Source of the DNA: Davidsoniella eucalypti
Lineage: Eukaryota > Ascomycota > Sordariomycetes > Microascales > Ceratocystidaceae
Reading direction: 5' to 3'
NCBI GenBank assembly: GCA_004009845.1
Contig: RMBW01000020.1
Span: 1-64,000, forward strand
Length of the DNA: 64,000 nucleotides
Under the pieces are notes generated by a model. The model searched no databases. It saw nothing but the letters and a program-made list of their open reading frames with translations, and was not told the DNA's origin. Below are positions 47,401 to 61,400 of this stretch, piece by piece. Position 1 is the first letter of the stretch; each line of letters opens with the position of its first letter. Position numbers and translations under genes: made by a program.

Positions 47401-48850
47401 TTTGATAGCTACTGACAGGGCCCAGGGCTCTTGACCCTCGCTTCATCTGTCCCCATATCGCACACCGGTTCGGTCTTGTCCCATTGACGACCACAGCCTC
47501 TCCGATTCTGGGCGTGTCTGCTGGGGCCTGTCTCAGCGGTTCGTGCACAACAACTTGGTTATACCAATTTTTGGTGTTTATTTGCTGTGCCGGACAGCAG
47601 CATCGCGGCCGCGAGCCACCCTGTTCGGGCCCGATTTACTGACTCCGTCTCAAAGAGGCCTTTCAGAGGCCAAAAACAAAAGCAACTATGGGTGAACCTC
47701 TTAAGTTTCATGACACAATGGTAAGCAGTAACGTAAATCTCCCGACCCAGCCTACGTACCAATGGTTGGTTTGTCTGTCCCTTTGCCAATTTTTTTCCCA
47801 CATCCTCGCCCTCTTCTTTATCACCTCAGTCTTTCTTATATCATGAACAACCTCTCGCTCTCCTCGATTATTAAATCTGCTGTCCCCTCTCCCGCCCGGC
47901 CACTCTGCATATCCAGATCCTAGATCTCAATCACCACTATCTTGAATAGCTTAATTTCATGCTACAGTGTACGTCTTGCAGAACTCAAAATCGCCTAGCA
48001 ACCACTTCCCTTTGTTGTCCCCCACCCTCTCCACGCAGAATCTCATACAATAATGCAATACTACCTCTTTCTGCTCGCACATATACACCCGCATACAACT
48101 ACATACACACAAGATACATGGTGTAGCCAACCACATGCACTGTTACAACACCTGTACTTCCTGTCTCGAAGCAACACCTGCATCTGCAGATATACCTGCA
48201 CCTGTGCCTGCGCCTGCACCTACGCCCGCACTTGTGCTAATACCCGAGCCAGCGAAACGAGTGTTGTGCTGTTCGCCCTTTGTTCCATCTCCCGTACCCA
48301 CCCTTTACTGTCCAAGTGACGCAAGTATCCATGATACGGTATGGGTGGTGTACACCATTCCACCAAGCACCGAGGAGGCCAGTATAAGTGTGTTCTTAGA
48401 GCCCTGTAAGCTGCATTAAGTATGCTACTATGTATGCCGACTCATTCATCACATATATCCTCAGCTCTGTGTGTGAATATTGAGATACATGTATACTCTC
48501 ATAGACCACTTGTGGGTGGATGGATGGATACATGAGCCGGTTCATGCGCCGACTTCTTCCATGATACATCTACCGTATGTCATCTTACAGCCTCTGCGTT
48601 TATATTCTTACGCTTTGCTGGCATCGGCAAGCTCTCTTCCTCCAATTATTTGCACTTGATTACTGTCCCTAGCCCCGCTATCTCATCTATTCCATCTCGC
48701 TTTATGTGCGCTGTCGTCTAGTTGCTTAGTTGTTTTGTTCCCAACAACTATCAAGTGACGTCGATCTCATTTCATCTTAAGTCATTTCCGTTCGGATTCC
48801 GCTAACAAAGTGTTCCTGCCCCCTTTGGGCTTTGATTATTCCCAATACAG
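38439..48850. other. gene desert of about 10.4 kb
   Basis: No open frame here carries a recognisable domain or a plausible splice-joined gene. 38439-39500 holds the kinase-like gene promoter. 39900-42900 is AT-rich with no long open frame. 43600-45400 is CT-rich on the + strand and could be a long leader or a non-coding transcript. 47800-48850, also CT/CAC-rich, is the likely promoter and leader of the downstream regulator. A GA run (45958-45974) is the only clear simple repeat. Confidence 0.5.
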
Positions 48851-51606
48851 TCATTCACCCAGGGTTACCGAAAACGTACCTTCGAAAATTACCATCAGGA
48901 AACTACTGTTCCTGTAAACTTGTGGCAGCCTTCCTTTTTTCAAAACTCCATAGCAACAAGCTCATTCGCACCTACTACAGCTTCTTCATCTCTAGCTTTC
49001 TCTCCATCTATTTACCAGCCCTGTTTTGTTGATGTCCAATCCACCAGCGTTCCGAGCTTCGTCGGTACCTGCAGTCCTGAAATAAACTTTCCGTATGCTC
49101 CAGTGCCTCCTGAGGCTCTTACTCTTCAGCAACCACCTTACAAACGCCGGAGAGTAAACAACTATTCTAATATTCCGTCAACATCAGCATCAGCATCAAC
49201 ATCAACGGCCATGCAGTGTTTAGCACCCTGGCTTAGAAGCAAGCCTGCTGAGAACTCATCAAACCAGGGATTCTATGTCCCCTTGAATGATGGCGATACC
49301 CATATACATCATGAAACTGAGATGTCGATGAATATGGCGATGAGCTTTTGCAACCCTTGTGTGGGAATCAATAGAAACGGGCCTTACGGTGAGTAATCAA
49401 TCTGAGTACTGAGTTGTTTGTTCCCATCACCAATTATCTAACCCACTTCTTTAGATGGTTATCAGCCAGCACCCACCAATGATGATTCTCTGAGCAATAC
49501 TCCATACATGTCTGAGAAGCCTCCTACTATGGCGGTTCCAACTCAGCCAGTCACCCCTTCGTCGCTGCAGTCTCCACCACTAGTGAATGCTCCGTGCAAT
49601 GAATTCAGAGATCCTCTATTGGCGATACCCACATCCGATACCGTCTCTACCATGCCTCCAATGACCCATGAAGAAGTTCTACCTAACGATATAGAATCGA
49701 GGATTCTTGATGCTCTTTTTAGTAGTAGTCAGTCGTTGTCATCAGATCTAATCCCGTGTCAGCCTGCGCCATTTCAATATCTTCCCAATATGACACATAA
49801 TTCGATTGTAGAACAGACGCCAGTCACCAATCAAGGAACTATGGTCATCGCAGGGGATGTAAACCACATCAATGTTCCATTTGCTTACCCGGCTCCGAGC
49901 TACCCTAACATGTATCCCATTGTCGACCCTACTGGGACTCAAAGTGGACTGTATGGTGACATCGGTACTTCCCAAGTTACCCATCAGCCTGTACATAGCT
50001 CTGCACTCGAGGATGTATCAGATATGTCTACTATCGCCGAACAACCAGCTTTTAGAGCACATGCCACTAAAAGAAGACCCTTCCAGGATCAATTAAAGCG
50101 CAAAGAAACTCATCAAACTCGCAAGGTCGGCTCTTGTATCCGTTGTCGTATGCAACGCATTAGGGTAAGTGACCGAAGTTTTATATGCTATATCATCATT
50201 CGTGTAGCTAACATTGATTTGTTTTAGTGCGAATTTGAAGGGGATAGCCCAAATGCCGTTTGCATCACATGTATCAACGCCAAGCCTAACACAAAGGTGT
50301 GGCGTGTACCTTGTCTTCGTTACAAGATTACAGACGTCCAATTATTCAAGCCTAGCAGTGGTGTTGAAGGCTTGGAGTGGACGAGTAGATGGTCTAACAA
50401 AGTTGATAACATATCCACATGGGCCTCGTCCGAGGTGCGTACGATCAAGATTACGGAGGGCTATACATCAGGGTTTGTCGAGCTTCGGGTTAGGCAGTTT
50501 AACCCGATGAAAGGCGACAAGCTTGAAAGATCCTGGGTAACAGAAGATGGCCGAAAAGTGGCAGTTCCAATCCCAGCCTACGCAATCTGCGATATCGTGG
50601 CCGCCGAGGAAGAGTACCGCCGATATATCAATCGCGGTATTCGACAATGCTTTGAAAATGTTCTTAAAGAACGTGACGGGATGCTTCAAAGTACATATGT
50701 TCTTGCGTGGCAGCTTTCCCAAAGCAAGAATTTGGAAATGACTCAATGCCAACTCCTACATAAAACCCTTCAACTTTGGATGTCTATTCGGTTGACGACG
50801 AAGTCATGTGAGATCATTGGCGACGAAACTTTGGGAATGGGCAAAAACATCATGGATGAGACAAGCCCCATGCATGGACACATCCCACTTCCACCTGTAA
50901 TGGGTGCGCAGATTGATCTAATCTTGATTGAAAATGTGCAACAAAAACTTCGCGATGAGTTACTAAAAGATCTGCAAAAAATGACACTATCAAACAAGAA
51001 GTCATGCTGGCTGACTCTATATATTGTTTCGTTCATTTTGCTACATAACATCGCTATGATCACTGCTCATGATGCAGCATATGCAAAGAAGCATGGACTT
51101 GGTGTAAGTGAAAGACAATATGCTCATTTCCCAGATAAAACTTGAATTAACAAAAGATACAGAGACGCTTCGCCCGCGAGAAAAAGGTTCAAGAGTACCA
51201 TCTTGGTAAGTAAACCGTACATAATGCACAATGATTTATGGATTGCACTAACGTGTAAAAAATTTATATTTATAGGTGCCAACATCCTACTTGCCTATTT
51301 CCATTACTGCAATAAAGGATTAATGCCCTTTAGCCAGGATTGCACTGTTACGGCTCTGCGTGCATTGGCGGAACTTGACGAGGCTCAGGTCGCGTTTGTA
51401 CATGAAACTAGGCGTCATGTACATGGAAAACGTAAGTCTTAATATTTCAATGATTTCAATTAACCCAAGTTGTGAAGAACTATATATGCTAATTGGTATC
51501 AGATACTGCATGGGATAAGATTCGCAATACTCGAGAGTATGAAAACGACTTCTATTTTATCAGTCAGTTGTTCCAAAAGGGATGGGAGCCTATCAACTCA
51601 CCCTAA
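48851..51606 (+). CDS. Zn2Cys6-type transcription regulator, multi-exon
   Basis: Probable nuclear transcription factor. Exons that join in frame are (48851)-49388, 49455-50164, 50228-51103, 51163-51205, 51276-51431, 51503-51606. The start is unresolved: the frame is open back to a likely acceptor (ATACAG ending 48850) without an ATG, so a first exon upstream is likely. The first in-frame ATG inside is at 49211. The N-terminal third is Ser/Thr/Pro-rich with PPYKRRRV, a possible nuclear signal. The cluster CIRCRMQRIRC...CITC...C (50133-50327) fits Cx2Cx6Cx10Cx2C plus a late Cys, interrupted by an intron just before the third Cys. The C-terminal half is helical and ends REYENDFYFISQLFQKGW, an ending seen in fungal regulators of this type. 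Targets are unknown. Confidence 0.78.
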
Positions 51607-52082
51607 AGCCTAGATGTTTTGCCATGATGCCCAGCGGAAAAGATGTCGAAGACCTAACTGTGATGTAAAGCCTGAGATATCCATGACTTACCAGTAGTAT
51701 GGTACCTGGCAGGGGTTAGCAAAGTTAATCTGCTTTATGAGGATATAGGGACAAGACATCGACAGGATTCCCCAGCTTTTGAGCATTGCTTTCCCATAAG
51801 CCAGTTGCATGTAGATCATCATATATGGGGGTTGAGACTAAGCCGGGTGATCGTGATATCAACAAGCCAGCAACTAAACCTTGTATGTGATAGGGTGATA
51901 CGATACTTATGGCATTAGTCTAAGCTTACTATCCAATGATAGGAGAAGCCAGTGGGTTGGTATAACGTACTTATGAGTAATGAAGCTATTTTGTCAATCT
52001 CTCAGTCTCTCAATGTATCTATATATGTGTGATGTGATGCGCTAGTACTAAATTTCATGGCAAATAGAAAAAGAAAAGCAGG

Positions 52083-52120
52083 GAAAAGAAAAGAAAAGAA
52101 AAGAAAAGAAAAAAGAAGAA
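52083..52120 (+). repeat. AAAAG microsatellite
   Basis: At least five consecutive AAAAG units are visible in the intergenic region downstream of the Zn2Cys6 regulator. Confidence 0.8.
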
Positions 52121-55100
52121 GGTTGGTTGGTATGGTACTCGTATGTTGGTACACGGTGATTATTTTGGACATGATGGAGGAAAAAAGGTATTCCTCTCCA
52201 TCTCAAAAATATCTTGATTTGTTGGGGGCCATTTTACTGGACAAGGGGTCATTCAACGGGAAATGGAAAAGAAAGGTAGCCAAAGGAAGTAGTGAATGGA
52301 GGGGGCATCGTCAAGGCTTGCATTGTTTGTGTCTGTTTACGGAAGCCTCATAGAGGCCGGGCGTTTCTGTTGGCGTTGAACAATAACATACAAAGTTGTT
52401 TGACATGCCTATTTTCGAAATCTATGAGTTAGAAGAGGAAGGGAAAAGATATGGGTTCCATGAAATGTGACCAAGCGAACTAGGTTGACGCGGGATGCCT
52501 GCTTAAGACTATACTCTTGCAAACCTGCTTTTCTTGTTCGAGCAACATGAACATGGTATGGAAAGGTGTGACGATAGTGAAGATCTCCAGGATATCGTCG
52601 TCATGATCCCTGGCCGATGGCAAGCCAGCATTTTTACCATGACATAGACGTAGCGAGTCCCTAAAAGAGTGGCGTTGAAGACAAGATTCAATAAACGAAG
52701 CAATGAACACACGAACGATAGAGGGAGTGTATGAATGAATCACTATCACATGATCCCGATTTCAAAATCCAGAAAAAGGGATCTCTGTGTCTGATATCAT
52801 TGTTGTAAGATCTAGAAATGAGAAAGTGAGAAAAGAGGGCGTTCAAAACCGGTCACCAGTACAGGAATTTGGGCTAATCAACAAAAGCAAAAAGAGGCAG
52901 AAAAGAGAGGTCTAGAACACAGAAATAAGAAAGCCACTGAAGAAAAAAAGAAGCAAAAATGAAACATCAACGCCAAATGTGACAAAGGCAATAGTCATCT
53001 GTATATCTCAACATACCTAGGGCAGTAGTATCCAGAACGGTGACGCAATATATAAACTAGGAATAACATACAACTTCCAGGCACGATATGCCAAGTTCAA
53101 AGTTTTTTAAGGCAAACACTTTAAAATACCGGAAGAGTCAACTATACAGAAAAAAAAAAGAGAAATCAAGAAATGAGGCCAAAGAACAAAAGAAAACAAG
53201 TGGGAGGATGTTACATTATGCCCTAGGCTGCCTAGTCATGAGATTTGTTGACTATTCATATATGTATCATTACATGTGTGTCGATAGATGATTTCACAGC
53301 GCCAAATACGCCTTTCATGGCCTTTCTTTGTCCGCAGGATATATAAATGTCCAGAAAATGAGTGACAGAGGTGAATCAAAAGTCCGCAATTCCAATAAGG
53401 AACATAAACACACGCCCTTTGTATTCTTTTTTCTTTCTTTTAGTTTCCTGGTCTTCCAGTACAAATCATGCTAATGATATCATATATAATAAGCCTGTCA
53501 GGCAAACAATTGGAAATTCTATAAAGTCTGAAGGAAAATGTAAGTCTGTATCTACATTACCAATGTAGTAGTGGTGCCTTTGATTTCAGGAAAAGTCATC
53601 CTTTTTGTTCGCTTATGATTTGGCTTTGCTTCGCCTTTGTCATATTTTCATTGAACAGACGAGAATAGGAAAATACAAGAAGGATAGTTACTGTAACAAC
53701 AGATACGTTACAGCTGTCAGATTCCCGGGTGGCTTATATGTAAGTGAAGATAACACGTGATACCAGTGTAGAAGGCAGTTCTTCTTCGTCTTGCTTGGTA
53801 AATCAAGTTTCGCATCATTTTTTTCTTCGACTTATTGCTTCGCTTGGAGGAATGTTATCATCACCATCATTTGTTGGTAAAAGCAAAGGGGGGAAAATCA
53901 CCATTGACCTTGACTTCGGGCTTGCCGATGGACCATCTTGCTGACGCCGAGCAAGGCGTCTTTGTGTATAATGAACATGAATATGTAATCAGTGTCGATG
54001 ATGCAACGATACAAGTCCATATGATGCACTGCAGTGTGAAATGCCGCTTGGTGTAGGCTCTGTCTTCTCTTTACGTTGCCTTTTTATATGTATTTTCAGC
54101 GACATTTCCCAAGAAGCACAACATATTCTTGAGTCGGGAAATGTACAGTCTCCATACATCATAGCACATAGACAGAGTCGCACCGGGCTTCTTAGACCAC
54201 TCGGAAAAAGACGTGCTTTCCTTATGGCTGTTCTTGCTGTGGGAGGGGGGTGAATAGGCAAAATAGAGATGCTTCTGTGCTAGCTTCGATGCAGGTACTA
54301 GATATTTGGAGGGTTACAGGAGGTTTCTCGCTATACTCTACGATTGGGGCCACTATGCAGAGGGGGGGCGTGCTGCTATGGATAGTAGCAGAGTATATAT
54401 TAGTACGTACAGATATAGTACGAATGAGGGTTCGCTGCTATTATATATGTGTGACCGTATAATGTACTTTTGGTTCGCGCTATCTTTTCTCGTCAGGCAT
54501 GTGCTTTGCTTGTATAGTCGTTGGTGTTGCGTCATTCTACAGAAGGATCTGTATGTACTAATGGTTGGATTTTACAGTGCCATTTTAAGGCCAGGATACC
54601 TTGGTTCATGTAAATAGCATTCAATTCCGAGATAAAAACAATGACAAAACAATCCATCTGATGCTGGAGATAGAATAGGCTAAAACAAAAACAAGACAGT
54701 ACAGCCGCAGACTTGTTTACTGTCATGCGGTCGATCGGATCGTGATAGCACAAACGCAAATTGAGGCACTGCAGTAAAAAGAAAGCAGAAACGCCAGGAT
54801 GTCTAGCTATGCTATTCGTTGTAAGGCTGTTTTTTATTTATTACCAGCGTGCTACTATTTATTCTATGGCGTATTGGCGCATTAGCCATATCTGGATTCT
54901 TCCAAGTTCGAAAGGATATCCAAAAGCAGAAGAAGGGCTTTCAACGGTCGGGCTGAGTCGTGTCGATTTTTTAACATTTGTTGCACGGCGTAAAGAGTCA
55001 TAATTAGCAACATTATGATTGTTTTTCATGTTGTATCAAAATAACAGCACAAAAATGACAAAAATTAAGAGTGAAGACGTCATATTCCCTCCCTACTGCC

Positions 55101-58100
55101 ATTATTCGGTTGCTTGCATCAATCATATAAATTCAGATAAAATGGCAGAATGCTGGCTCCAATCGCCTCAAGCAAGTTCTCGGCCGGTGACAGGAAAACG
55201 GTAAACTCTCGATGAGAACTCAAAACTAAGAAGAAAAATCAAAGCACAAACTTGGCTTTTCCTAGCGAGAAAACACGGCATTTCCTCGTCTCCTAGGATG
55301 AGGCTGGCACAGAACTTATGCTTTGATTTTGATAACATGAACAAAACAACAATAGGCAGCCTCGCGGACTTTTGATGATTGGCCAAGCCAGTTTCGCCAG
55401 ATGCGACGATGTTTGTGACGATTATGATGATGGCCGATGACGCCCCGGAGTCAAATACGAGTTGCTGAAATTTATCAGATGTTTTTATCTTCGACTCATA
55501 AGCATGATAAACCGGCAAAATCGGACTATGGGAAACCGGGAGTCAAGAAACGCACTGCTGCTCACTGGAAAAACAGGCAGCCACAACTCTGAAACAAAAC
55601 AGTAAGCCAGAAGACACATTAGTAGTAGCTTTAGGCAACTAGCCAGTCTTGATATGTAATCGTCAGGCTTGCTTTAGTAACTTGGCGGCTTATTAGCAAT
55701 CACAGCTACATAGTTACTCCTTGATTTGGATAGTCCTTGTTACAGGCTGGCCTTGAAATGGATCCCCCACAAGTCTAATTGGACAATATTGCTTATACAC
55801 ATGAAAGAATAGTAATATGGGAGCAATGGAATACTCCAGAAAGAGCTCGAGTGTACACACCTCAAAACTGCATATTGCGGGAGGGAGCAAAGTCAGGAGA
55901 ACAAAAAAATCACAAACTGTAACCCGGAGGTAGTCGTTCAATAGTGGCGTAGTATTCACCAGACGACATGAATATGCATGTACTTCAAGGCCTCTGTGGT
56001 CTGACAGGGCGTTGATACAAGCCATGCAGAGCTAGTGCACAATATACAGATACAGATATATCTTGGTTGCTTGCAAGCAGTAATATTATAGCCGTTTTTG
56101 TGGACATGCACAAATATCGAACTAATACAATGTCACGATAGTAGAAATCTACAAATTCTACGTTGAGAGTTGAAGGAATGAAGAGGGAGCTTGGTCCGTT
56201 ACGCAGGTTTAATTACCCAAATCACCGGATATCTATACCGATTGTCCAGTAAGAATGTATAATTGGCTTGGTCCATCCAATGCCCCAGTAGTGCAAAAAT
56301 GCAGCAATTTAATAGAGGCAAGAGGAGAAAACAATAACTTGCATACATATTGTGTGTATACTCACATATTGACCGGTATTCTGTCTGTGTGCTATTCCAT
56401 GGGTTTAAAAGAAGATATTCCAAGTCGATAGACTCGAATCTTGAGGAAATAGTATACAGGCACACCCCTTTCAAAAGCAGAAAAAAAATATATCGCTAGC
56501 CCTGTCAAAGCAATGTATCTAACGGAAACTTAAACACCATGAATCGGGGTCTATAAACTCATTAGCCGGCCGGCATCCCTGGCACGAATGAAATTTTGTC
56601 ACTGGTTTTATTTTTATTTATTGGCATTTAGTATCAACAACATGTCATAAAATCTGACTCGTACAAGTGTGTTTTTTTTTGTCTTGTTTTTACCACGGTA
56701 AGCATGCAGAAAGAACGGCGATGCTGACCCAAGAAAAACAGAGAAGGAAAATATGTCCATAACGAGATCAAGAAAATAAGAAAGAAGAAGCAAAAAAAAA
56801 TTAGGGAGGAGAGGGTTGTGAGAAGTTTCCTTCTTTCTCATATTTCATGGGACGTGGTTATGATAACCTTTTTTTTTCTGCCCTCCCTCGTTTCCTCGTA
56901 CAAACATTGTTTGTTTCGCCTCACAGCTGTCAATGCCAGAGCACGGTTCATCCCAGTCTAGCAAGATTCTTTGTAAAGAAAAAGAAGAAAAACAAAAGGA
57001 AGCTTGGGGGGCCATTGTTTATTCAGTTTCGCCTCTTGACTGGAACCTTTCACTAAGCTTAGAGACACAAGATATGTAAAGCCATTGTGTTAATTCGACA
57101 CTTATGGGGCCTAGGGTTAGAAATCAACAACCCGCGTAACGGCATGGGCTTCAATTATGTCATCATCGCCGAGTATGTTCATCGATTACCGCAACATCAA
57201 TCACAGCATGGCAAGTTCTTTGTCTGCCTGTCATCTTCGGAAGCCGCCGTGATGTCGCTGCCACCGAGCCGGTGACATGAGACGATACGGCGACCATCAT
57301 CTCAGCCCTATTACACATTACTCATTACTGCCGTGATATAATGAGCAGATACATGTGTACAGCTTAGCTTATCATCACCGACCGAAGGAAGAAGCAAGAT
57401 TCTGTGTTTTGTCTCTTTTTTTTTTGTTCGTTTTCTCATTTCTGTAATACAAATGCAGTCGAGGTTAACTTTGATTGAACTGAACAAATATTCTTTTTTT
57501 TTTCTGCTAGCAAGCCCGCCAGTGCGCCTTGAGAGCCGCTGTGCATGCAAGTAAGAAGGGGGGACATGGCATTATAATTACATGGTATAATTGTCAGGGA
57601 CCCGAGCTTATCGTCGAATCAGAGAAAAGCAACGAAAAGGCGGGCATATCAGAACAAAACTAGAGATGGCTACCGCTTATCCATCCCCTTTGGGAACACT
57701 GGAGGCAAAACAAGTGAAAGCCGGATATTATTTACTCGAATCCCGAGTCCTTCATATTGGCGGAGCAATATCTACGACGTAATACTAGAAGAAGAAAAAA
57801 TGTCTTCAACTAACTACAAAGAAAAGATAATTGCCGGGACACGGTGTGCGCGGCTTAGAGATCTCAAACTAGACCGCAGTATAATGGCTGAAAAGGCAGA
57901 CAAGCTCTATTAATTTCTCGATAGTAGGTACTTTGGCCAATGATGATGCCTGTTACTGGTAGAGCATGCGGTCACTAATAGAGCAATGCAAAGTATGTAA
58001 AATATTACCGGAATGATATTGTAATGTCTACGCCCGCACCATCTCATGTGTAACTTACGTTTGTGAACAAATAAATCGGCATCACAATCGCAATCACTAT

Positions 58101-58400
58101 AGGTGCCAAAGCCTCCCCCACCTTGCCCTGCATCTAATAAAGAAGCAAAATGTGTATTATATGCCGTAGAAAGTACCCAGCACTAGAACTACTCCCGGTA
58201 AGATTGCCCCCCCTCCCCCCCTCCTCTATACTGTAGTTGTATGCTTTGCTTTTCAGTGTATTGCACAAGGCCGTACGAAATGGCCGTAGCATAACATGGC
58301 TTGATTTCCATCTGAATGCAAAGGTTCTTTTTTTTCTTTAGCCTGAGAACAAAAGACCGATGTGAATGGCCCGTAATAGTCGTCCTATGCTAGATTTTAA

Positions 58401-58413
58401 CCCCCCCCCCCCC
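58401..58413 (+). repeat. poly-C tract
   Basis: A run of 13 C, with another broken C run at 58207-58225 and a G run near 59380. Such runs are rare in the rest of the window. Confidence 0.85.
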
Positions 58414-61400
58414 ATTCTCTTTTTATTTTTATCTTTTCTTGCATGTCTCCGGCACACCTAAAAATGAGATTCTCGACACTAGAGACTAAAAAGAACCGTG
58501 ATATATAAAAATAGTCAACGGCAGGGATTTTCTCTTCTTTTCTTTTTGACATTTGGTACTGCGGGACCGTTGTAGTAGTTGTTTGAGTTTCTGCACCATG
58601 TATTTGATCACAAGTTACACTGGGTGAGTTCGCCTAGACAAGGCTCCTAATGTGCAGAATCAGAAGACTGACACGGCTGCTTGCTGACAAATTTTTGTAT
58701 CTTTTTTTTTTGCTGCCAATAATGCCGGGAGACATTATAGTGAATGGCTTCACAGCGGCTCTGTTGCGGCAACATAGCACAGCACAGCGCAAGTTTCTCA
58801 CCGGTATCTTGTCGACGTCATCTGGACCTGGGGGGTAGTGGGTTTAGGGTAAGATCAGTTAACCAGGGTATCTCGTTATAGCATATCAATAGAGCCCTGG
58901 CTATTTGAGTGTCGAATCAAGTCTCCGAGATGTTATGCCAGACAAACGTTTCTACTCTCTTGTATCAATTGAAGCTATTTCCAAAGTAAAATAACGAGAA
59001 GGAATAGTTAAATACAGCAACTCATATCATCATAGCCTAGCATATTGTTTTACAATATTGGCTTTGGCTTACCAGCGTACCAAAAGCAGCCCAAACGACG
59101 GCGAGCTAAAATCTTAGTCGTGATAAATTGGGACAAATCTGACAAGGACAGGCGAGGGCTGTTCTCTTTGGCAGTTTTCTTTTTTTTTCTTCCTTGTTTG
59201 TGATCGGGTCCCTCTCGAGAAGAACACTAGTATGTACAGATATGGTGTTTTGTTTTTGATGAGCCATGGGGCCTTTGGCGGAGGGATTGTGTAAGCTTTA
59301 AGGATAAGGACTCACGTATCTTTAGTCCACACGGCCTCGTTTATCTATTGCATCGCTAAGTCGTATAGACAGACGTTTTTTGGGGGGGGGACTTTTTATT
59401 TCAGCACCGCTCATTGATACTGAAGTACAAGTCACATTTGTTTTCTAAAAAAAAGACAAGAAATAGGACATGGCTAACGTAACAGGACAGGGGATAACTT
59501 GAGCCTGCCACACATCTACCTCTGGGGGCCACCATCTCTAGATTTAGTTGAGTTTTCTCTTCTAGTCCCTGCACATCTCTCTTATAAACTGTGCTACTAA
59601 CTATCAAGTAGGGTAGTTTTGAGTTTTGGAGAGGTCAAAAACGCAGCAAAAAACGGCGTTGTGATGATGTGCTGACGGCAGTCTAGGCCTCTAGGATGCC
59701 CTAGCTTAATCTCATCTAGCTGCACCTAGGCCACCGATAGACAATCAAGTAATCAGTTATCGTTAGTTAGTCGAAATTAACAGCCTGGAAGAGGATCTAA
59801 TAGACATAATGCATGAAACATCGGCGAAAGATTGATGGGGGTGGTTGCTGATCTCAGGATCTAGATGACCGCTCCATCAGCAAGCCAATATGAAGTTTTG
59901 GTCCAGCTATCACGCACAAAGATAGATACTGCATGGGAGTACTTTGGCTTGCGTTGCATTTTCTAGGCTGGCTCCGAAGACTGGCTCCAGATTCATTACA
60001 TGTATACAGTAAGTAACTGGGGCATCGGAGCCGCTTTGCAGTGTTCATATCATTTGTTTGTATGCAGTGCTTTTTATGGTGCATGCAGTGCTTTAGTGGC
60101 CCGCTCAGGGCCGTCATTGGCTGTCGTAGAAATCTATGTAGGACGTAGTATTACCGACAGGACCTGAGTCTGCCTTCAGCGATGAGCATACAATGAACAT
60201 GTTCGCTTTTTTAGGCAAGCCGGTCTAGCTCATCTTATTTGATTCTTTGCTCTTTTTTGTGTTAGAAGAAGGCAGCACTCGCGCTAGATGAATCCTTACG
60301 CCTATATCCCCGAGTGAAATCATGTGCAGACATGATGATTCATAATCCATGGGCATATATAGTGTACCGGAACGTTAGAGAAGTGGGAAGCCTCCCGTTT
60401 AAGGCTATTGGTCATAAGAGGCCATTGGCTGGCCGGGGATAGTCAAGTAAGCTTGAGGCTGCTTTGGGAGCCTCTTGGGAAGTAAGAGATAAAATGTAGA
60501 CTATGGGAAGGTTTTTGGATATTGAGGGTTCCTGGAATCTTCCTGTATGCCGGCTTAACCAGACGTAATAACAGTTTAGGCAGTGATAGCATAATTCCGT
60601 ACTACATGTAGAACCATTTGTGATGCTGATTCTCGAGAGCCGTTGCTAGCACCGTGAGTTCGGTATAACAAGGGAAGGGAGGGGGTGTTGAAAATGGACT
60701 GGTTGAGAAAGGGGTGTGTGAGCAGCTCAAGTATAATGGGCGAGATCATGATGTTTTCTTAGCTGGTGTAGACGACCAATAGGGTTACCGTTGACGCTCC
60801 TTGTATAGAAAGTAGAAATGGCACTCTAGCCCCTAGCTACCGACGTGCTGATGGGAGCCTTGAGCTGGCCAGTGGGCAAACATAGAACTGGTCACGTTCT
60901 CAATCTGTCAGTCAAGGCCACGAACGAACGGCTTCAGATACGGAAGCTCAATGTGGAAAGAAACCAAGAAGCGAAGAGAGAAGACGAACCTAGGCCCGAA
61001 AACAAGGCTTGTGTGTAGTTCTTGGCTGGGCGACATAAAACGATCGCACGCTGTATTCGGTATAGCTGACAGTAGACAAGCATTTTTTTTTTCTAATATT
61101 AGCGCTATCGACGCCGGTCCGAATATGGCTTGTAAGCCAGCAGAACATAAGGGCCTCCTTGGGCTTGGAAATTCGGAAAACAGAATCGAATGTTTGATAA
61201 TTATGTGAGGGTGAGGGTGCGGGAAGCCTGGAATAGTTGGATATTTTTTTCTTCATTCATTGTGTACTTTCCTTACGTACGTATATGTAACTGGTTTGTT
61301 TTTGTTTTTGTCCTCATTTTTTTCTTGGATTTATCTAGAATCCATACCTCTTGTGGTCTAGTGGGCTGTTTGGTGTTATTTCCTGTTCTCTTTTTTACCT

